Shown piece after piece: positions 1 through 9,639 of a DNA stretch of 64,000 bases; position 1 is the stretch's first letter; each line of letters opens with the position of its first letter. The position numbers and the translations under genes were made by a program. The stretch is from Arthrobacter sp. ZGTC412 (GTDB taxonomy: Bacteria > Actinomycetota > Actinomycetes > Actinomycetales > Micrococcaceae). The stretch lies in NCBI RefSeq assembly GCF_002929215.1, contig NZ_PJII01000007.1, forward strand, positions 62,001 through 126,000. The letters run 5' to 3'. The notes beneath the pieces were generated by a model, which was not told the origin of the DNA, made no database searches, and saw only the letters and a program-made list of their open reading frames with translations.

Positions 1-320
1 CCCAGTCCTCCGGCGTTGTCCGGATTCTGAAGGACCTGGACACGGACCTTATGGGCAAGGATGTGCTGATCGTCGAGGACATCATCGACTCCGGCCTCAC
101 GCTGTCCTGGTTGAAGACCAACCTGGAATCGCGCGGCACCGCCTCGGTTGAAATCTGCACGGCTTTCCGCAAGCCCACCGCCGCGAAGGTGGAAATCGAC
201 GTTAAGTACGTTGGCTACGACATCCCCAACGAATTTGTGGTGGGCTACGGCCTGGACTACGCCGAGAAGTACCGCAACCTCGACTTCGTGGGAACCCTCG
301 CTCCGCACGTTTACGAGTAG
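1..320 (+). CDS. hpt: Hypoxanthine phosphoribosyltransferase, C-terminal part
   Basis: The reading frame is open from the left edge of the window and ends with TAG at 318-320, so only the C-terminal half is visible. It contains the PRPP-binding motif [11 protein letters not shown] of type I phosphoribosyltransferases, followed by the usual HPRT ending with [15 protein letters not shown]. The enzyme converts hypoxanthine or guanine plus PRPP to IMP or GMP in the cytoplasm. In Actinobacteria hpt normally sits directly before ftsH; here a LacI-type regulator lies between them. The identity is secure; the start lies outside the window. Confidence 0.95.
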   Translation, partial: QSSGVVRILKDLDTDLMGKDVLIVEDIIDSGLTLSWLKTNLESRGTASVEICTAFRKPTAAKVEIDVKYVGYDIPNEFVVGYGLDYAEKYRNLDFVGTLAPHVYE

Positions 321-338
321 GCTGCGCCCCACGCCACC

Positions 339-1379
339 TTGCGCAAAAACGTTGGGATAAGGGACGTGGCCCTCGCCGCCGGGGTGTCCGTCACCACCGT
401 TTCCCACGTCCTGAACGATGTTGCCCACGCACGAATCAGCACCGAAACGCGGGACAAGGTGCGGTCCGCCGCCCGGCAACTGGGTTACGGGCCGAACCGC
501 CTTGCGCAGGCCCTCCGCAGCAGGCGCACCGGGATTCTCGGGCTGGTCAGCGAAAATATTGCCACCACGCCGCACGCCGGGCGGATCATCCTGGGTGCTG
601 ATGATGCTGCCCGGGCCCGCGGCTACACCCTGATGGTTATCAACACGTCCGGAACGGCAAGCCCGGCCTCACGCAAAGCGGACGTGGAGACGCTGCTCGA
701 GCGGCAGGTGGACGGCATCCTTTACGCCACCATGTACCACCGGACCGTGGATGCCCCGGTCAACCTGTGCAAGGTGCCGTCTGTCCTCGTCGGTGCCGTC
801 AGCGCCGGTGAAGGCTTCCCGTCGGTGGTCCCGGACGAGTACGCCGGCGCGCGCACCGCCGTCGAAACCCTGCTTGCCGCCGGGCACACCCGTATCGGCT
901 TCATCAACAACGCCGCGGCCGCACCCTCAACCCGTGCACGGCTCTGCGGCTTCCGCGGAACCCTCACCGGCGCTGGGCTCGACGGCGGGACGGCACCTGT
1001 GGAGGCAGCCTCCCCAGATGCAAAGGGGGGATACGAGGCCGCACGCAGGATCCTCGAAGGCGCCAACCCTCCGTCGGCCCTGTTCTGCTACAACGACCGC
1101 ATGGCGATGGGTGCCTACCGTGCGGCGGCGGAGTTGGGTTTGGCCATCCCCGGGGACCTCTCCGTTGTTGGCTTCGACGACCAGGAACTGATCGCTGCCA
1201 ACCTGCACCCCGGGCTGACCACCGTTGCCCTGCCCCACTATGAGATGGGTTCGTGGGCCGCTGAACGACTGATCGAAACGGTGGAAGGAACGACTGGGCA
1301 GGGCGGGGCGGTCCCGGAACCAGTCCTGCTTGGCTGTCCCCTGGTACCCCGCGGCTCCGTGGCCGGGCCCGGGATCTAA
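339..1379 (+). CDS. LacI-family transcriptional regulator
   Basis: This 346-residue protein has an N-terminal LacI helix-turn-helix (IRDVALAAGVSVTTVSHVLN, roughly residues 7-26) with the hinge segment reading PNRLAQALRSRRTGILGLV. A periplasmic-binding-protein-like sensor domain follows and ends in the family motif DLSVVGFDDQEL. The TTG at 339 is the only plausible start upstream of the helix-turn-helix and has no convincing Shine-Dalgarno sequence, so expression may depend on read-through from hpt, 18 nt upstream. No sugar-metabolism gene adjoins it, so the ligand and targets cannot be inferred. Its place between hpt and ftsH is unusual. Confidence 0.9.
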   Translation: MRKNVGIRDVALAAGVSVTTVSHVLNDVAHARISTETRDKVRSAARQLGYGPNRLAQALRSRRTGILGLVSENIATTPHAGRIILGADDAARARGYTLMVINTSGTASPASRKADVETLLERQVDGILYATMYHRTVDAPVNLCKVPSVLVGAVSAGEGFPSVVPDEYAGARTAVETLLAAGHTRIGFINNAAAAPSTRARLCGFRGTLTGAGLDGGTAPVEAASPDAKGGYEAARRILEGANPPSALFCYNDRMAMGAYRAAAELGLAIPGDLSVVGFDDQELIAANLHPGLTTVALPHYEMGSWAAERLIETVEGTTGQGGAVPEPVLLGCPLVPRGSVAGPGI

Positions 1380-1559
1380 GCCCAGCGCGGGCCCCGGCCC
1401 GGGCGGCGACGGCCACTACGCCCAGAGGGAACTTTTGCCCCGCACCATGCGTGATCTACTCCGGACGGTGTATAGCTAGAAGCTGACGCAGCACCATCAC
1501 GCGCGCAGACTACTCGCCGTGCAGCACTACCAGGAGGGACGGGGCCAGCCCCCGAACAG

Positions 1560-3623
1560 ATGAAAGCTAAGAACTTCTTCAAGGGCCCGGGCATCTGGAT
1601 CGTTGTCGTGATCGGCATGCTCCTGGTGGCCTTTGCAACGCTGGCTCCCGGCGGTGCCGCACGGATTGACACTGACAAGGGCCTCGAACTGCTCGCCGGC
1701 GACAACGTTGAGCAGGCAAAGATCTTCGATGGTGAAAACCGCGTTGACCTGGTGCTGAAGGAAAACTACCAGCAGGACGGGCAGGACAAGGGCAAGAGCG
1801 TCCAGTTCTTCTTCGTTGACGCCCGTGCCCAGGACGTTGTCCGGGCTGTCACCGCTTCCGCTCCCACCGGCGGCTATACGGACCAGCCGATCGAAAGCAA
1901 CTGGTTCTCCGGCCTGCTCTCCCTCCTGATCCCGGTCATCCTCCTCGGTGCCCTTTTCTGGTTCCTGATGACCCGCATGCAGGGCGGCGGCTCCAAGATC
2001 ATGCAGTTCGGCAAGTCCAAGGCGAAGATGGTCAGCAAGGACATGCCGCAGGTGACCTTCGCTGACGTGGCGGGCTCCGATGAGGCCGTGGAAGAACTCC
2101 AGGAAATCAAGGAATTCCTGCAGGAACCCGCCAAGTTCCAGGCTGTTGGCGCTAAGATTCCCAAGGGCGTGCTGCTGTACGGCCCTCCGGGCACCGGCAA
2201 GACCCTCCTGGCCCGCGCCGTCGCAGGCGAGGCAGGCGTTCCATTCTTCTCCATCTCCGGCTCGGACTTCGTGGAAATGTTCGTCGGCGTGGGCGCTTCG
2301 CGTGTCCGCGACCTCTTCGAGCAGGCCAAGGCCAACTCGCCGGCCATCATCTTCGTGGACGAGATCGACGCCGTCGGCCGCCACCGCGGTGCCGGCATCG
2401 GCGGCGGCAATGACGAACGCGAGCAGACCCTCAACCAGCTGCTGGTGGAGATGGACGGCTTCGACGTCAAGACCAACGTCATCCTGATCGCCGCCACCAA
2501 CCGTCCGGACGTGCTGGACCCCGCGCTGCTGCGTCCGGGCCGCTTCGACCGGCAGATCGGTGTTGACGCGCCGGACCTGATCGGCCGCGACCAGATCCTG
2601 CAGGTTCACGCCAAGGGCAAGCCCATGGCGCCCGGTGTGGATCTCAAAGCCGTTGCCAAGAAGACCCCCGGCTACACCGGCGCGGACCTGGCTAACGTCC
2701 TTAACGAGGCCGCCCTCCTGACCGCCCGCTCCAATGCGAACCTGATCGATGACCGCGCCCTGGACGAGGCAATCGACCGCGTGATGGCCGGCCCGCAGAA
2801 GCGCAGCCGCGTGATGAAGGAACACGAGCGCAAGATCACCGCGTACCACGAAGGTGGCCACGCCCTCGTTGCAGCCGCACTCCGGAACTCCGCTCCGGTC
2901 ACCAAAATCACCATCCTTCCCCGCGGCCGGGCACTCGGCTACACCATGGTGGTCCCGGAAAACGACAAGTACTCCGTGACCCGCAACGAGCTGCTGGACC
3001 AGATGGCCTACGCCATGGGCGGCCGCGTCGCCGAGGAAATCGTCTTCCACGACCCCTCCACCGGCGCTTCGAACGACATCGAGAAGGCCACCGGCACCGC
3101 CCGCAAGATGGTCACCGAATACGGCATGAGCGAACGCGTTGGTGCGGTCCGGCTGGGCCAGGGCGGCGGCGAACCCTTCCTGGGCCGTGACGCCGGGCAC
3201 GAGCGCAACTACTCGGACCAGATCGCCTACGTGGTTGATGAGGAAGTACGCCGCCTGATCGACCAGGCCCATGACGAGGCCTACGCCATCCTCATCGAGA
3301 ACCGGGAAGTCCTGGACCGCCTGGCCCTCGAGCTGCTGGAACGCGAAACGCTGAACCAGGCCGAGATCGCCGACATCTTCCGTGACATCCGCAAGCGCGA
3401 TTTCCGTGAGGTGTGGCTCTCCAAGGAAACCCGTCCGGTGCAGAAGGCCGGCCCGGTGGAATCCCGACTGGAAAAGGCGGAGCGCGAGGCCCAGGAGGAA
3501 GCCAAGCAGGCAAGGCTGGATGAGCCGCTGGACGCCCAGCCGCCGCATCCGCAGGGAGTTCCGGAAGACGCTCCGTTCCAGGGAGGGATCCCCGACTCGG
3601 GGCCTGACACCCTTCGCGGCTAA
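1560..3623 (+). CDS. ftsH: ATP-dependent zinc metalloprotease FtsH
   Basis: This membrane-anchored AAA+ protease degrades misfolded and short-lived membrane and cytosolic proteins. The 687-residue protein has a transmembrane helix at about residues 11-31 ([18 protein letters not shown]) and a second at about 120-138 ([19 protein letters not shown]). The Walker A motif GPPGTGKT lies near residue 210, Walker B is IIFVDEID, and the zinc site HEGGH has its first His at residue 430. The C-terminal tail is rich in Pro and Gly. An AGGAGGGA stretch lies about 30 nt before the ATG rather than at ideal spacing. folE follows after 9 nt, so the gene probably heads the fol operon. Confidence 0.97.
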   Translation: MKAKNFFKGPGIWIVVVIGMLLVAFATLAPGGAARIDTDKGLELLAGDNVEQAKIFDGENRVDLVLKENYQQDGQDKGKSVQFFFVDARAQDVVRAVTASAPTGGYTDQPIESNWFSGLLSLLIPVILLGALFWFLMTRMQGGGSKIMQFGKSKAKMVSKDMPQVTFADVAGSDEAVEELQEIKEFLQEPAKFQAVGAKIPKGVLLYGPPGTGKTLLARAVAGEAGVPFFSISGSDFVEMFVGVGASRVRDLFEQAKANSPAIIFVDEIDAVGRHRGAGIGGGNDEREQTLNQLLVEMDGFDVKTNVILIAATNRPDVLDPALLRPGRFDRQIGVDAPDLIGRDQILQVHAKGKPMAPGVDLKAVAKKTPGYTGADLANVLNEAALLTARSNANLIDDRALDEAIDRVMAGPQKRSRVMKEHERKITAYHEGGHALVAAALRNSAPVTKITILPRGRALGYTMVVPENDKYSVTRNELLDQMAYAMGGRVAEEIVFHDPSTGASNDIEKATGTARKMVTEYGMSERVGAVRLGQGGGEPFLGRDAGHERNYSDQIAYVVDEEVRRLIDQAHDEAYAILIENREVLDRLALELLERETLNQAEIADIFRDIRKRDFREVWLSKETRPVQKAGPVESRLEKAEREAQEEAKQARLDEPLDAQPPHPQGVPEDAPFQGGIPDSGPDTLRG

Positions 3624-3632
3624 GCTTCTTAC

Positions 3633-4277
3633 GTGACCCACTTCGACGACGACGACGTTCCCGCCTCCTCCGGATACCCGGCGGAGGGCGGCGACCACCA
3701 CTCCAAACACCTAAAAGTGGACCGGCCCCGGATCGAGGCAGCCGTCCGTGAGATTCTCCTGGCCATCGGAGAGGATCCGGACCGCGGCGGCCTCGTGGAT
3801 ACCCCAAGGCGGGTGGCCAAGGCCTACGCCGAGGTGTTTGCCGGGCTGCATCACGACCCCGCCGACGTCTTGTCCACCACCTTTGACCTGGACCACGAGG
3901 AACTGGTCCTGGTCAAGGACATTCCCTTCTACTCCACCTGTGAACACCACCTGGTGCCGTTCCACGGCGTGGCCCACGTGGGCTACATTCCCTCGCATGA
4001 GGGCAAGGTCACCGGGTTGAGCAAGCTCGCCCGGCTCGTGGACATTTACGCCCGCCGTCCGCAGGTGCAGGAGCGCCTCACCACGGAAATCGTCGAAGCG
4101 ATGGTCACCCACCTCAAGCCCCGTGGCGCGATCGTGGTAGTTGAATGCGAACACATGTGCATGTCCATGCGCGGTATCCGCAAGCCCGGAGCGAAGACCG
4201 TCACCAGTGCGGTCCGCGGGCAGCTTCATGACCCGGCCACCCGTGCCGAAGCCATGAGCCTCATCCTCGGAAGGTAA
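3633..4277 (+). CDS. folE: GTP cyclohydrolase I
   Basis: FolE converts GTP to 7,8-dihydroneopterin triphosphate, the first step of tetrahydrofolate synthesis. The 214-residue protein, started by GTG, has the family signatures [21 protein letters not shown], with the zinc-binding Cys and His, and [17 protein letters not shown], with the second zinc Cys. The length fits bacterial type IA enzymes with a short acidic N-terminal extension. It follows ftsH by 9 nt and precedes folP by 10 nt, so the genes are very likely co-transcribed. Confidence 0.97.
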   Translation: MTHFDDDDVPASSGYPAEGGDHHSKHLKVDRPRIEAAVREILLAIGEDPDRGGLVDTPRRVAKAYAEVFAGLHHDPADVLSTTFDLDHEELVLVKDIPFYSTCEHHLVPFHGVAHVGYIPSHEGKVTGLSKLARLVDIYARRPQVQERLTTEIVEAMVTHLKPRGAIVVVECEHMCMSMRGIRKPGAKTVTSAVRGQLHDPATRAEAMSLILGR

Positions 4278-4287
4278 TCATCAGACC

Positions 4288-5208
4288 ATGGATTCACTAG
4301 CTGCAGCGCCGGGAACCGGCCCCGCAACCTCTCCACTGCCTGTCCTCCGCAAGCCGCGCCCGGCGGCGCGGTTCGAAGACCTGCCCACCGGCCGTACCCT
4401 GGTTATGGGCATCGTCAACGCCACCCCGGACTCCTTCAGCGACGGCGGCCAGCACGCGACACCGGATACCGCAATCGCCGCTGGCTTACGGATGTTCTAC
4501 GCAGGCGCGGACATCATCGATGTCGGCGGAGAATCCACCCGTCCGGGCGCTGAGGACGTCAGCCCCGAAGAGGAACAAAAGCGCGTACTCCCCGTGATCG
4601 AGGCGCTGGTCAAGGCCGGCGCGCTGGTCAGCATCGACACCATCCACGCCTCTACAGCAGCTGCAGCCCTGAGCGCCGGTGCCGCCATCATCAACGACGT
4701 TTCCGGCCTCACCCTGGAGCCGGAAATGGCCGAGCTCGTGGCGTCCTCCAAAGCCCCCTACATCCTCACGCACCGCCGCGGTGACGCCCGCACCATGAAC
4801 TCCCTGGCGGAGTACAAGGACGTTGCCGGCGAGGTGGTGGCCGAACTGGCCGGAGTGCGGGACAAGCTTTACGCCGCGGGCGTCAGCCCGGAGCAGGTCA
4901 TCATCGATCCGGGCCTGGGGTTCGCCAAGAATGACGCCCAGAACTGGGAGCTCCTGCAGAACCTGGACCAGCTGGAAAGCCTGGGCCACCGGATCCTCGT
5001 CGGCGCCTCCCGCAAGCGCTTCCTCGGCACCCTGCTGACGGTGGCCGGCAAGTCTGCCGCTCCCCGGGAGCGGGACGCGGCAACCGCTGCGATCACTGCC
5101 ATCAGCGCGTCCCGCGGCGCCTGGGCCGTACGCGTGCACGACGTCGGCCCCAGCCTCGACGCCGTCAAGGTTGCGGCGCGCATGGCCGCCCCAAGAACCA
5201 CCCAGTAG
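4288..5208 (+). CDS. folP: Dihydropteroate synthase
   Basis: FolP joins 6-hydroxymethyl-dihydropterin pyrophosphate to p-aminobenzoate and is the sulfonamide target. The 306-residue TIM-barrel protein shows VMGIVNATPDSFSDGG (signature 1), DIIDVGGESTRPGAE (signature 2), the INDVSG motif, and the C-terminal VGASRKRFLG loop. About 30 Ala/Pro-rich residues precede the conserved core. It lies in the order folE-folP-folB-folK, with the folB ATG 8 nt downstream. Confidence 0.97.
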   Translation: MDSLAAAPGTGPATSPLPVLRKPRPAARFEDLPTGRTLVMGIVNATPDSFSDGGQHATPDTAIAAGLRMFYAGADIIDVGGESTRPGAEDVSPEEEQKRVLPVIEALVKAGALVSIDTIHASTAAAALSAGAAIINDVSGLTLEPEMAELVASSKAPYILTHRRGDARTMNSLAEYKDVAGEVVAELAGVRDKLYAAGVSPEQVIIDPGLGFAKNDAQNWELLQNLDQLESLGHRILVGASRKRFLGTLLTVAGKSAAPRERDAATAAITAISASRGAWAVRVHDVGPSLDAVKVAARMAAPRTTQ

Positions 5209-5216
5209 GCCCGGCC

Positions 5217-5609
5217 ATGGACAGGATTACGCTGACCGGCGTCACCGCCGTCGGCCATCACGGCGTCTTTGATTTTGAACGCCGCGAGGGACAGCCTTTT
5301 GTTGTGGACGCAGTGCTTTATCTGGACTTCGCCAAAGCGGCGGAATCCGATGACGTCCGGGACACCGCGCACTACGGCGAGGTGGCTCAGCGTATTACTG
5401 AATGGATTTCGGGGGAGCCGCTGAACCTGATCGAGGCGCTGGCCGTCCGGATCGCGGACAGCCTGCTCAGCGAATTCAGGCTCCAGGCCGTGGACGTCAC
5501 AGTGCACAAACCGGAGGCACCCATCGAGGTGCCCTTCGGCGACGTGGCCGTCAGCGTCCACCGTGCCAGGAGCAACGGGGAGAGACCAGTCCAGGGGGAG
5601 ACGCGATGA
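5217..5609 (+). CDS. folB: Dihydroneopterin aldolase
   Basis: FolB cleaves dihydroneopterin to 6-hydroxymethyl-dihydropterin and glycolaldehyde. The 130-residue protein begins MDRITLTGVTAVGHHGVFDFER, containing the FolB motif GHHGVFDFE, and later has the conserved NLIEALA segment and VHKPEAPI. The length is typical, with a short polar C-terminal tail. Its TGA overlaps the folK start codon as ATGA at 5606-5609, which implies translational coupling. Confidence 0.96.
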   Translation: MDRITLTGVTAVGHHGVFDFERREGQPFVVDAVLYLDFAKAAESDDVRDTAHYGEVAQRITEWISGEPLNLIEALAVRIADSLLSEFRLQAVDVTVHKPEAPIEVPFGDVAVSVHRARSNGERPVQGETR

Positions 5610-6151
5610 ACTTCGGTTATTCCAAAGTGGTACTGGCCCTGGGCAGCAACCTGGGTGAGCGCAACGAGACCCTGACCGAGGCGGTTGCGGACCTCGTTGA
5701 CCCGCCCGAAATCCGCCTCCTCGCTGTTTCGCCGATAGTGCAGACCAAACCCGTGGGCGGTCCCCCCGGCCAGCCTGACTTCCTGAACATGGTCATCACT
5801 GTCGAAACCAACCTCACGCCGTACGAACTGCTGGAACACTGCCAGGCCGTGGAAAACATGCACCACCGCGTGCGGGAGGTGCGCTGGGGGCCGCGCACGC
5901 TCGACGTCGACATCATCACCTACGGCGAGCTCCGCAGCGATGACCCTGCCCTCACCCTTCCCCATCCCCGTGCGGCTTCCCGGGCGTTCGTCCTCTACCC
6001 CTGGTCGTTGATCGAGCCGGCTGCCACCCTGAACGGTGAACGCATCAGCACCTTGGCGGCGCGGGCGGAGGATTTTGGCGGCCTTGCCCCGTTCGACGGA
6101 TTCGGTGACTTTGACGGCCTGCCCACCGCGGGGACGGTGGAGGAGCGATGA
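5606..6151 (+). CDS. folK: 2-amino-4-hydroxy-6-hydroxymethyldihydropteridine pyrophosphokinase
   Basis: FolK transfers pyrophosphate from ATP to 6-hydroxymethyl-dihydropterin, making the FolP substrate. The start at 5606 was chosen because MNFGYSKVVLALGSNLGER begins the conserved HPPK fold and the ATG overlaps the folB stop; a longer open frame upstream lies inside folB. The signature RWGPRTLDVDIITYG carries the catalytic Asp pair and is followed by LPHPRA. The 181 residues fit the family, with about 30 extra residues at the C-terminus. Its own stop overlaps the next start as ATGA. Confidence 0.96.
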   Translation: MNFGYSKVVLALGSNLGERNETLTEAVADLVDPPEIRLLAVSPIVQTKPVGGPPGQPDFLNMVITVETNLTPYELLEHCQAVENMHHRVREVRWGPRTLDVDIITYGELRSDDPALTLPHPRAASRAFVLYPWSLIEPAATLNGERISTLAARAEDFGGLAPFDGFGDFDGLPTAGTVEER

Positions 6152-6696
6152 AACCCCTCAATCCGCTGCGTCTCCTGCTGATCGGTTTCATCCTGGCGGT
6201 CGCGGGCTGGTCCGCCACTGTGGTGACCAGCCGTTACGGTATGGCCACTCCGGTCCTTCCGCTCACGGCGCTGGCCACCATGGCCGTCATAGTTGTCATA
6301 ACCCTTGTCCTCGGCATCAGGGTCCTGAGGTGGCGCAACAGCATCAAGCCCAACAGCAAGCAAAAGAAACGGGTCCTCGATCCGCTCCTGGCAGCCCGCA
6401 CATTGGTGTTGGCCCAGGCATGCGCCTACGCGGGCACGGTCCTGCTCGGCTGGCATGTGGGCATCTTCCTGGACCAGCTGCGGATCTGGAGCCTGCGCAG
6501 CAACCAGGGCATCACCTGGCTGGCGCTGGCCATGGCCGGCGGCGGGCTGCTGATGATCATAGTGGGCCTGCTGGTTGAGCGGTTCTGCCGGATCCCGCCC
6601 GAGGACGGCGACACAAACGGCGCAGACGGCAAAACGGGCCGCGGGGTACGCGGCGAAGCCACAGGGGAAGGCGAATATGCATACCGAGGCGATTGA
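6148..6696 (+). CDS. DUF3180 family membrane protein
   Basis: This 182-residue protein has four predicted transmembrane helices: about residues 7-27 (LLLIGFILAVAGWSATVV), 34-58 (TPVLPLTALATMAVIVVITLVLG), 85-107 and 119-142. A polar C-terminus follows. The profile and the position just after folK match actinobacterial DUF3180 proteins, whose function is unknown. It is translationally coupled to folK by an ATGA overlap, and its 3' end overlaps the next start by about 20 nt. Conserved linkage to fol genes is known for the family, but no role in folate synthesis can be read from the sequence. Confidence 0.85.
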   Translation: MKPLNPLRLLLIGFILAVAGWSATVVTSRYGMATPVLPLTALATMAVIVVITLVLGIRVLRWRNSIKPNSKQKKRVLDPLLAARTLVLAQACAYAGTVLLGWHVGIFLDQLRIWSLRSNQGITWLALAMAGGGLLMIIVGLLVERFCRIPPEDGDTNGADGKTGRGVRGEATGEGEYAYRGD

Positions 6697-7189
6697 CCCG
6701 CCGGGAATCGCCTGGCAGCGGGTGTCACCCAAGTACGTCACTGTCCGGCTGGTGCAGTGGGCGTTGGGGAACCTGATTACCGTGCTTGTCCTGTCCCTGC
6801 CCCTGCTGCTTGTCCTCCTGGACGTCTGGGCCTGGCCGCCGCTGTGGCTGGCCGTTGCCGTGCCGGCCGCGGCGCTGGTGCTCGCCATTTGGCGGCTGGT
6901 GCTGATTCCGCGCCAGGTACGGGCCATCGGCTACGCCGAGCGGGACGACGACCTCCTCATCAGGACCGGCATCTTCTTCCAGCGCACCATGGCCGTTCCC
7001 TACGGCCGGATGCAGTACGTGGACATCGGAGTTGGCCCCGTGGAACGCGGGCTCGGCCTGTGCACCCTGAAGCTGCACACGGCCTCGCCCGGCACCAACG
7101 CCCAGATCCCCGGGCTGCCGGCGGCCGAGGGCGCACGGCTGCGTGAGCAACTCGCTGCCCGGGGCGAAGCCAGGCTGGCAGGACTGTGA
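6677..7189 (+). CDS. PH domain-containing membrane protein (bPH2, YdbS-like)
   Basis: The ATG at 6677 was chosen because it is preceded by a good Shine-Dalgarno (AGGGGAAGG); an earlier in-frame start would add 34 low-complexity residues inside the previous gene. The 170-residue protein has two adjacent hydrophobic helices (about residues 28-70) and then a bacterial PH-like domain with RTGIFFQRTMAVPYGRMQYVD and GLCTLKLHTASPGT. Such proteins occur in pairs with a larger two-domain partner, as here with the next gene (GTGA overlap at 7186-7189). A membrane-associated complex is likely; its function is unknown. Confidence 0.85.
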   Translation: MHTEAIDPPGIAWQRVSPKYVTVRLVQWALGNLITVLVLSLPLLLVLLDVWAWPPLWLAVAVPAAALVLAIWRLVLIPRQVRAIGYAERDDDLLIRTGIFFQRTMAVPYGRMQYVDIGVGPVERGLGLCTLKLHTASPGTNAQIPGLPAAEGARLREQLAARGEARLAGL

Positions 7190-8751
7190 CGGCAGAGGGG
7201 CCGCGTCCGGAGCTCGGGGGCCCTGTCACTGCCCCTGCTTCCGAAAATGGCGCGCCGAACCCTTCGCCCGGGACCGCTGCCGACGGCGAATGGCTGCGGG
7301 TGCACCCGGCGTCGCCTTTCGTGCGGGGCTGGGTGGCCCTGGCCGCCATAGGTTTTTTCTTCGGCCGGGACGTCTTCGAGCGGGCGCTGCAGGGCCGGCC
7401 CATTCTTGAAGACCAGTTTGCGGGCCGGGCGCCCTTGCTGCTGGCCGGGGGCGCAGTGGTGCTGCTCATCGCGGTGCTGGGTTTTATCCTCACCTGGTAC
7501 TTCACCAAGTACCAGGTGTCGGGAGGCTACGTCCGGGTCAACACCGGCTTCATCTTCCGGCAGCAGCGCCAGGCGCGGCTGGACCGCGTCCAGGCCATCG
7601 ATATCGTGCAGCCCCTGCTGGCCCGGATCTTCGGCCTGGCCGAGCTCAAGTTCGAGGTGGCCGACGCGGGGGAGTCCGCCGTCCGGCTGGCCTACCTGAA
7701 GATGGACGACGCCCGGCAGCTCCGCGCCACCATCCTGGCCCGGGCCGCCGGGGTGACCCTGGACCCGTCCCGCCCTCAGGAGCCGGCACCCGAGGCGCCG
7801 GAATTTCCGGTACTGTCCGTGCCGCCGTCGCGCCTTGTCGGTTCCCTGCTGCTCAGTGAACAGAGCATCTTTGTGGTGGTGGGCGCGGTGGCATCAGTGG
7901 TCCTTTCCGCCACCACCGGCAACGCCGCGTTCTACCTCTACCTGATCCCGGCCGCCCTCGGCCTGGCCGCCAGTTACTGGGGCCTGTTCAACAAGGGGTA
8001 CAACTTCACCGCGGCCATCTCGCCCGATGGCATCCGGCTCCGTTACGGATTGCTTGATACCCAGGCGCAAACACTTCCGCCCGGCAGGATCCAGGCGCTG
8101 AAGGTAGCCCAGCCGCCGATGTGGCGGGCGCTGGGCTGGTACCGGATCCACGTGAACGTGGCCGGATACGGCGCCCTTGAGGGTGCCGGCGAGGGTTCGG
8201 GCCGGACCACGCTCCTGCCGGTGGGCAGGCTCGAGGATGTGATGTCGATCCTCGCGCTGGTGCTCCCGGACCCAGGCACGCAGCAGCCCGCGGTTGTGTT
8301 CGGTGCCGGGCTCCATGGGCTGGATTCGGACGGTGGATTCGTCACCACTCCGCGCCGCGCCCGCCTCCTGGCACCGCTGGGATGGCGCCGGAACGGATTC
8401 ACCGCCACAGACACCGCCCTGCTGATCCGCTCCGGCCGCTGGTGGCGCGAGCTCGTGGTGGTGCCGCATCAGCGGACCCAGTCCATGGCGTTGCACCAGG
8501 GCCCGCTGGCGCGCCGGTTCGAAGTGGCTGACCTGGTGCTGCACACCACAGCCGGACCCGTTGTGCCGCGCCTTCGGCAGGCAGGCGTGGAGCAGGCGCT
8601 GGCGCTTTTTGACGCACAATCCGCCCGCGCCCGGTTGGCGCGGAAGCGGCAGACCACCGAACAGTGGCTGGCCCAGGTGGCACCAGGCGCCCCGGAGCTG
8701 ATGCCCGCCGAAGCCCCGGCCCCAACGCAGGAAGGCCAGCAGCATGGCTAA
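7186..8751 (+). CDS. Large PH domain membrane protein (bPH2, YdbT-like)
   Basis: This 521-residue GTG-started protein contains repeated bacterial PH-like domains (DUF304) separated by paired membrane helices. The first domain shows GYVRVNTGFIFRQQRQARLDRVQAIDIVQ, split here as GFIFRQQRQARLDRVQAID. Another contains LRYGLLDTQAQTLPPGRIQAL, and the last carries RSGRWWRELVVVPHQRTQS. Helices lie near residues 44-60, 83-102 and 222-262. It is coupled to the smaller PH-domain protein by a GTGA overlap and overlaps the next gene by 8 nt. Bacillus YdbS/YdbT homologues affect resistance to sublancin; no role is known in Actinobacteria. Confidence 0.87.
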   Translation: MTAEGPRPELGGPVTAPASENGAPNPSPGTAADGEWLRVHPASPFVRGWVALAAIGFFFGRDVFERALQGRPILEDQFAGRAPLLLAGGAVVLLIAVLGFILTWYFTKYQVSGGYVRVNTGFIFRQQRQARLDRVQAIDIVQPLLARIFGLAELKFEVADAGESAVRLAYLKMDDARQLRATILARAAGVTLDPSRPQEPAPEAPEFPVLSVPPSRLVGSLLLSEQSIFVVVGAVASVVLSATTGNAAFYLYLIPAALGLAASYWGLFNKGYNFTAAISPDGIRLRYGLLDTQAQTLPPGRIQALKVAQPPMWRALGWYRIHVNVAGYGALEGAGEGSGRTTLLPVGRLEDVMSILALVLPDPGTQQPAVVFGAGLHGLDSDGGFVTTPRRARLLAPLGWRRNGFTATDTALLIRSGRWWRELVVVPHQRTQSMALHQGPLARRFEVADLVLHTTAGPVVPRLRQAGVEQALALFDAQSARARLARKRQTTEQWLAQVAPGAPELMPAEAPAPTQEGQQHG

Positions 8752-9637
8752 ACCCGGACGCCTCGGCGTCGGAATCATTGGTGCCGGAAAGGTGGGCGCC
8801 GTGCTCGGCGCAGCACTTCGCGCGGCCGAGCACGCCGTCGTCGGAGTCTCAGCCGTTTCCGAAGCGAGCCGTGAACGGGCCGAGACCCTGCTCCCCGGCG
8901 TGCCCATCCTGGAAGTCCAGGAGATCATGGAGCGCTCGGAGCTGGTGCTGCTGGCAGTGCCCGACGACGCCCTGCCGGGCCTGGTGGACGGCCTCGCGAA
9001 ACTGGGTGCCTGGCAGCCGGGCCAACTGGTTGCACACACCTCCGGCCGCTTTGGTGTGGGGGTGCTGCACCCGGTGCGGGCCGCGGGCGCAGTTCCGCTG
9101 GCCCTGCACCCGGCAATGACCTTCACCGGGATGAGCCTTGACCTGACCCGCCTGCTGGATTGCACTTTTGGTGTCACCGCGGATGCGGCCATGCTGCCGA
9201 TCGCGCAGGCGCTGGTGGTGGAGATGGGGGCCGAGCCCGTGGCCATTGCCGAGGCGGACAGGACGCTGTACCACGCAGCCCTGGCGCACGGTTCCAACCA
9301 CCTCGTGACCCTCGTGGCGCAGGCTTCCGAGCTGCTCCGTGAGGTTGGAGTGGAGGCACCCGAACGCATGCTGGGTCCGCTGTTGCGGGCAACACTCGAG
9401 AACGCGCTGGCCTCCGGGGAGTCCGCACTTACCGGACCCGTGGCCCGCGGCGACATAGGAACGGTGGAAGCCCACGCGGAGGCACTGCGGGAGTTCGATG
9501 GCGGCGGGCACGGCGATGTGCTGGCGGCCTACCTGGCAATGGCGCGCGCCACCGCACTGCGCGCCGAGGGCCGCGGGCTGCTGAAACCGAACCAGCTGGG
9601 GGAGCTGCGCAAGGCCCTGGAACCGGAGGAAGACTGA
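8744..9637 (+). CDS. Rossmann-fold / DUF2520 domain protein
   Basis: The 297-residue protein begins with an NAD(P)-binding Rossmann motif ([18 protein letters not shown], about residues 8-25). A middle segment ends in [11 protein letters not shown], and the C-terminal half is an all-helical DUF2520 domain with [15 protein letters not shown]. The layout resembles 6-phosphogluconate dehydrogenase-like and ketopantoate reductase folds. It lies 2 nt before panC, and DUF2520 genes are often found beside panC. A ketopantoate reductase (PanE-like) role is therefore an attractive inference, but it is not proven by any motif here. Confidence 0.87.
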   Translation: MAKPGRLGVGIIGAGKVGAVLGAALRAAEHAVVGVSAVSEASRERAETLLPGVPILEVQEIMERSELVLLAVPDDALPGLVDGLAKLGAWQPGQLVAHTSGRFGVGVLHPVRAAGAVPLALHPAMTFTGMSLDLTRLLDCTFGVTADAAMLPIAQALVVEMGAEPVAIAEADRTLYHAALAHGSNHLVTLVAQASELLREVGVEAPERMLGPLLRATLENALASGESALTGPVARGDIGTVEAHAEALREFDGGGHGDVLAAYLAMARATALRAEGRGLLKPNQLGELRKALEPEED

Positions 9638-9639
9638 AG

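Noticed and set aside
1527-3710. 727-codon open frame antisense to ftsH
   Set aside because: It is a shadow of ftsH on the other strand: its sequence has no recognisable domains and ftsH has full motif support. GC-rich third positions create such antisense frames.
6960-9456. Long minus-strand frames across the PH-domain and DUF2520 genes
   Set aside because: They overlap plus-strand genes with clear family motifs and overlapping start-stop coupling; the minus-strand translations are low-complexity Arg/Pro/Ala/Ser.
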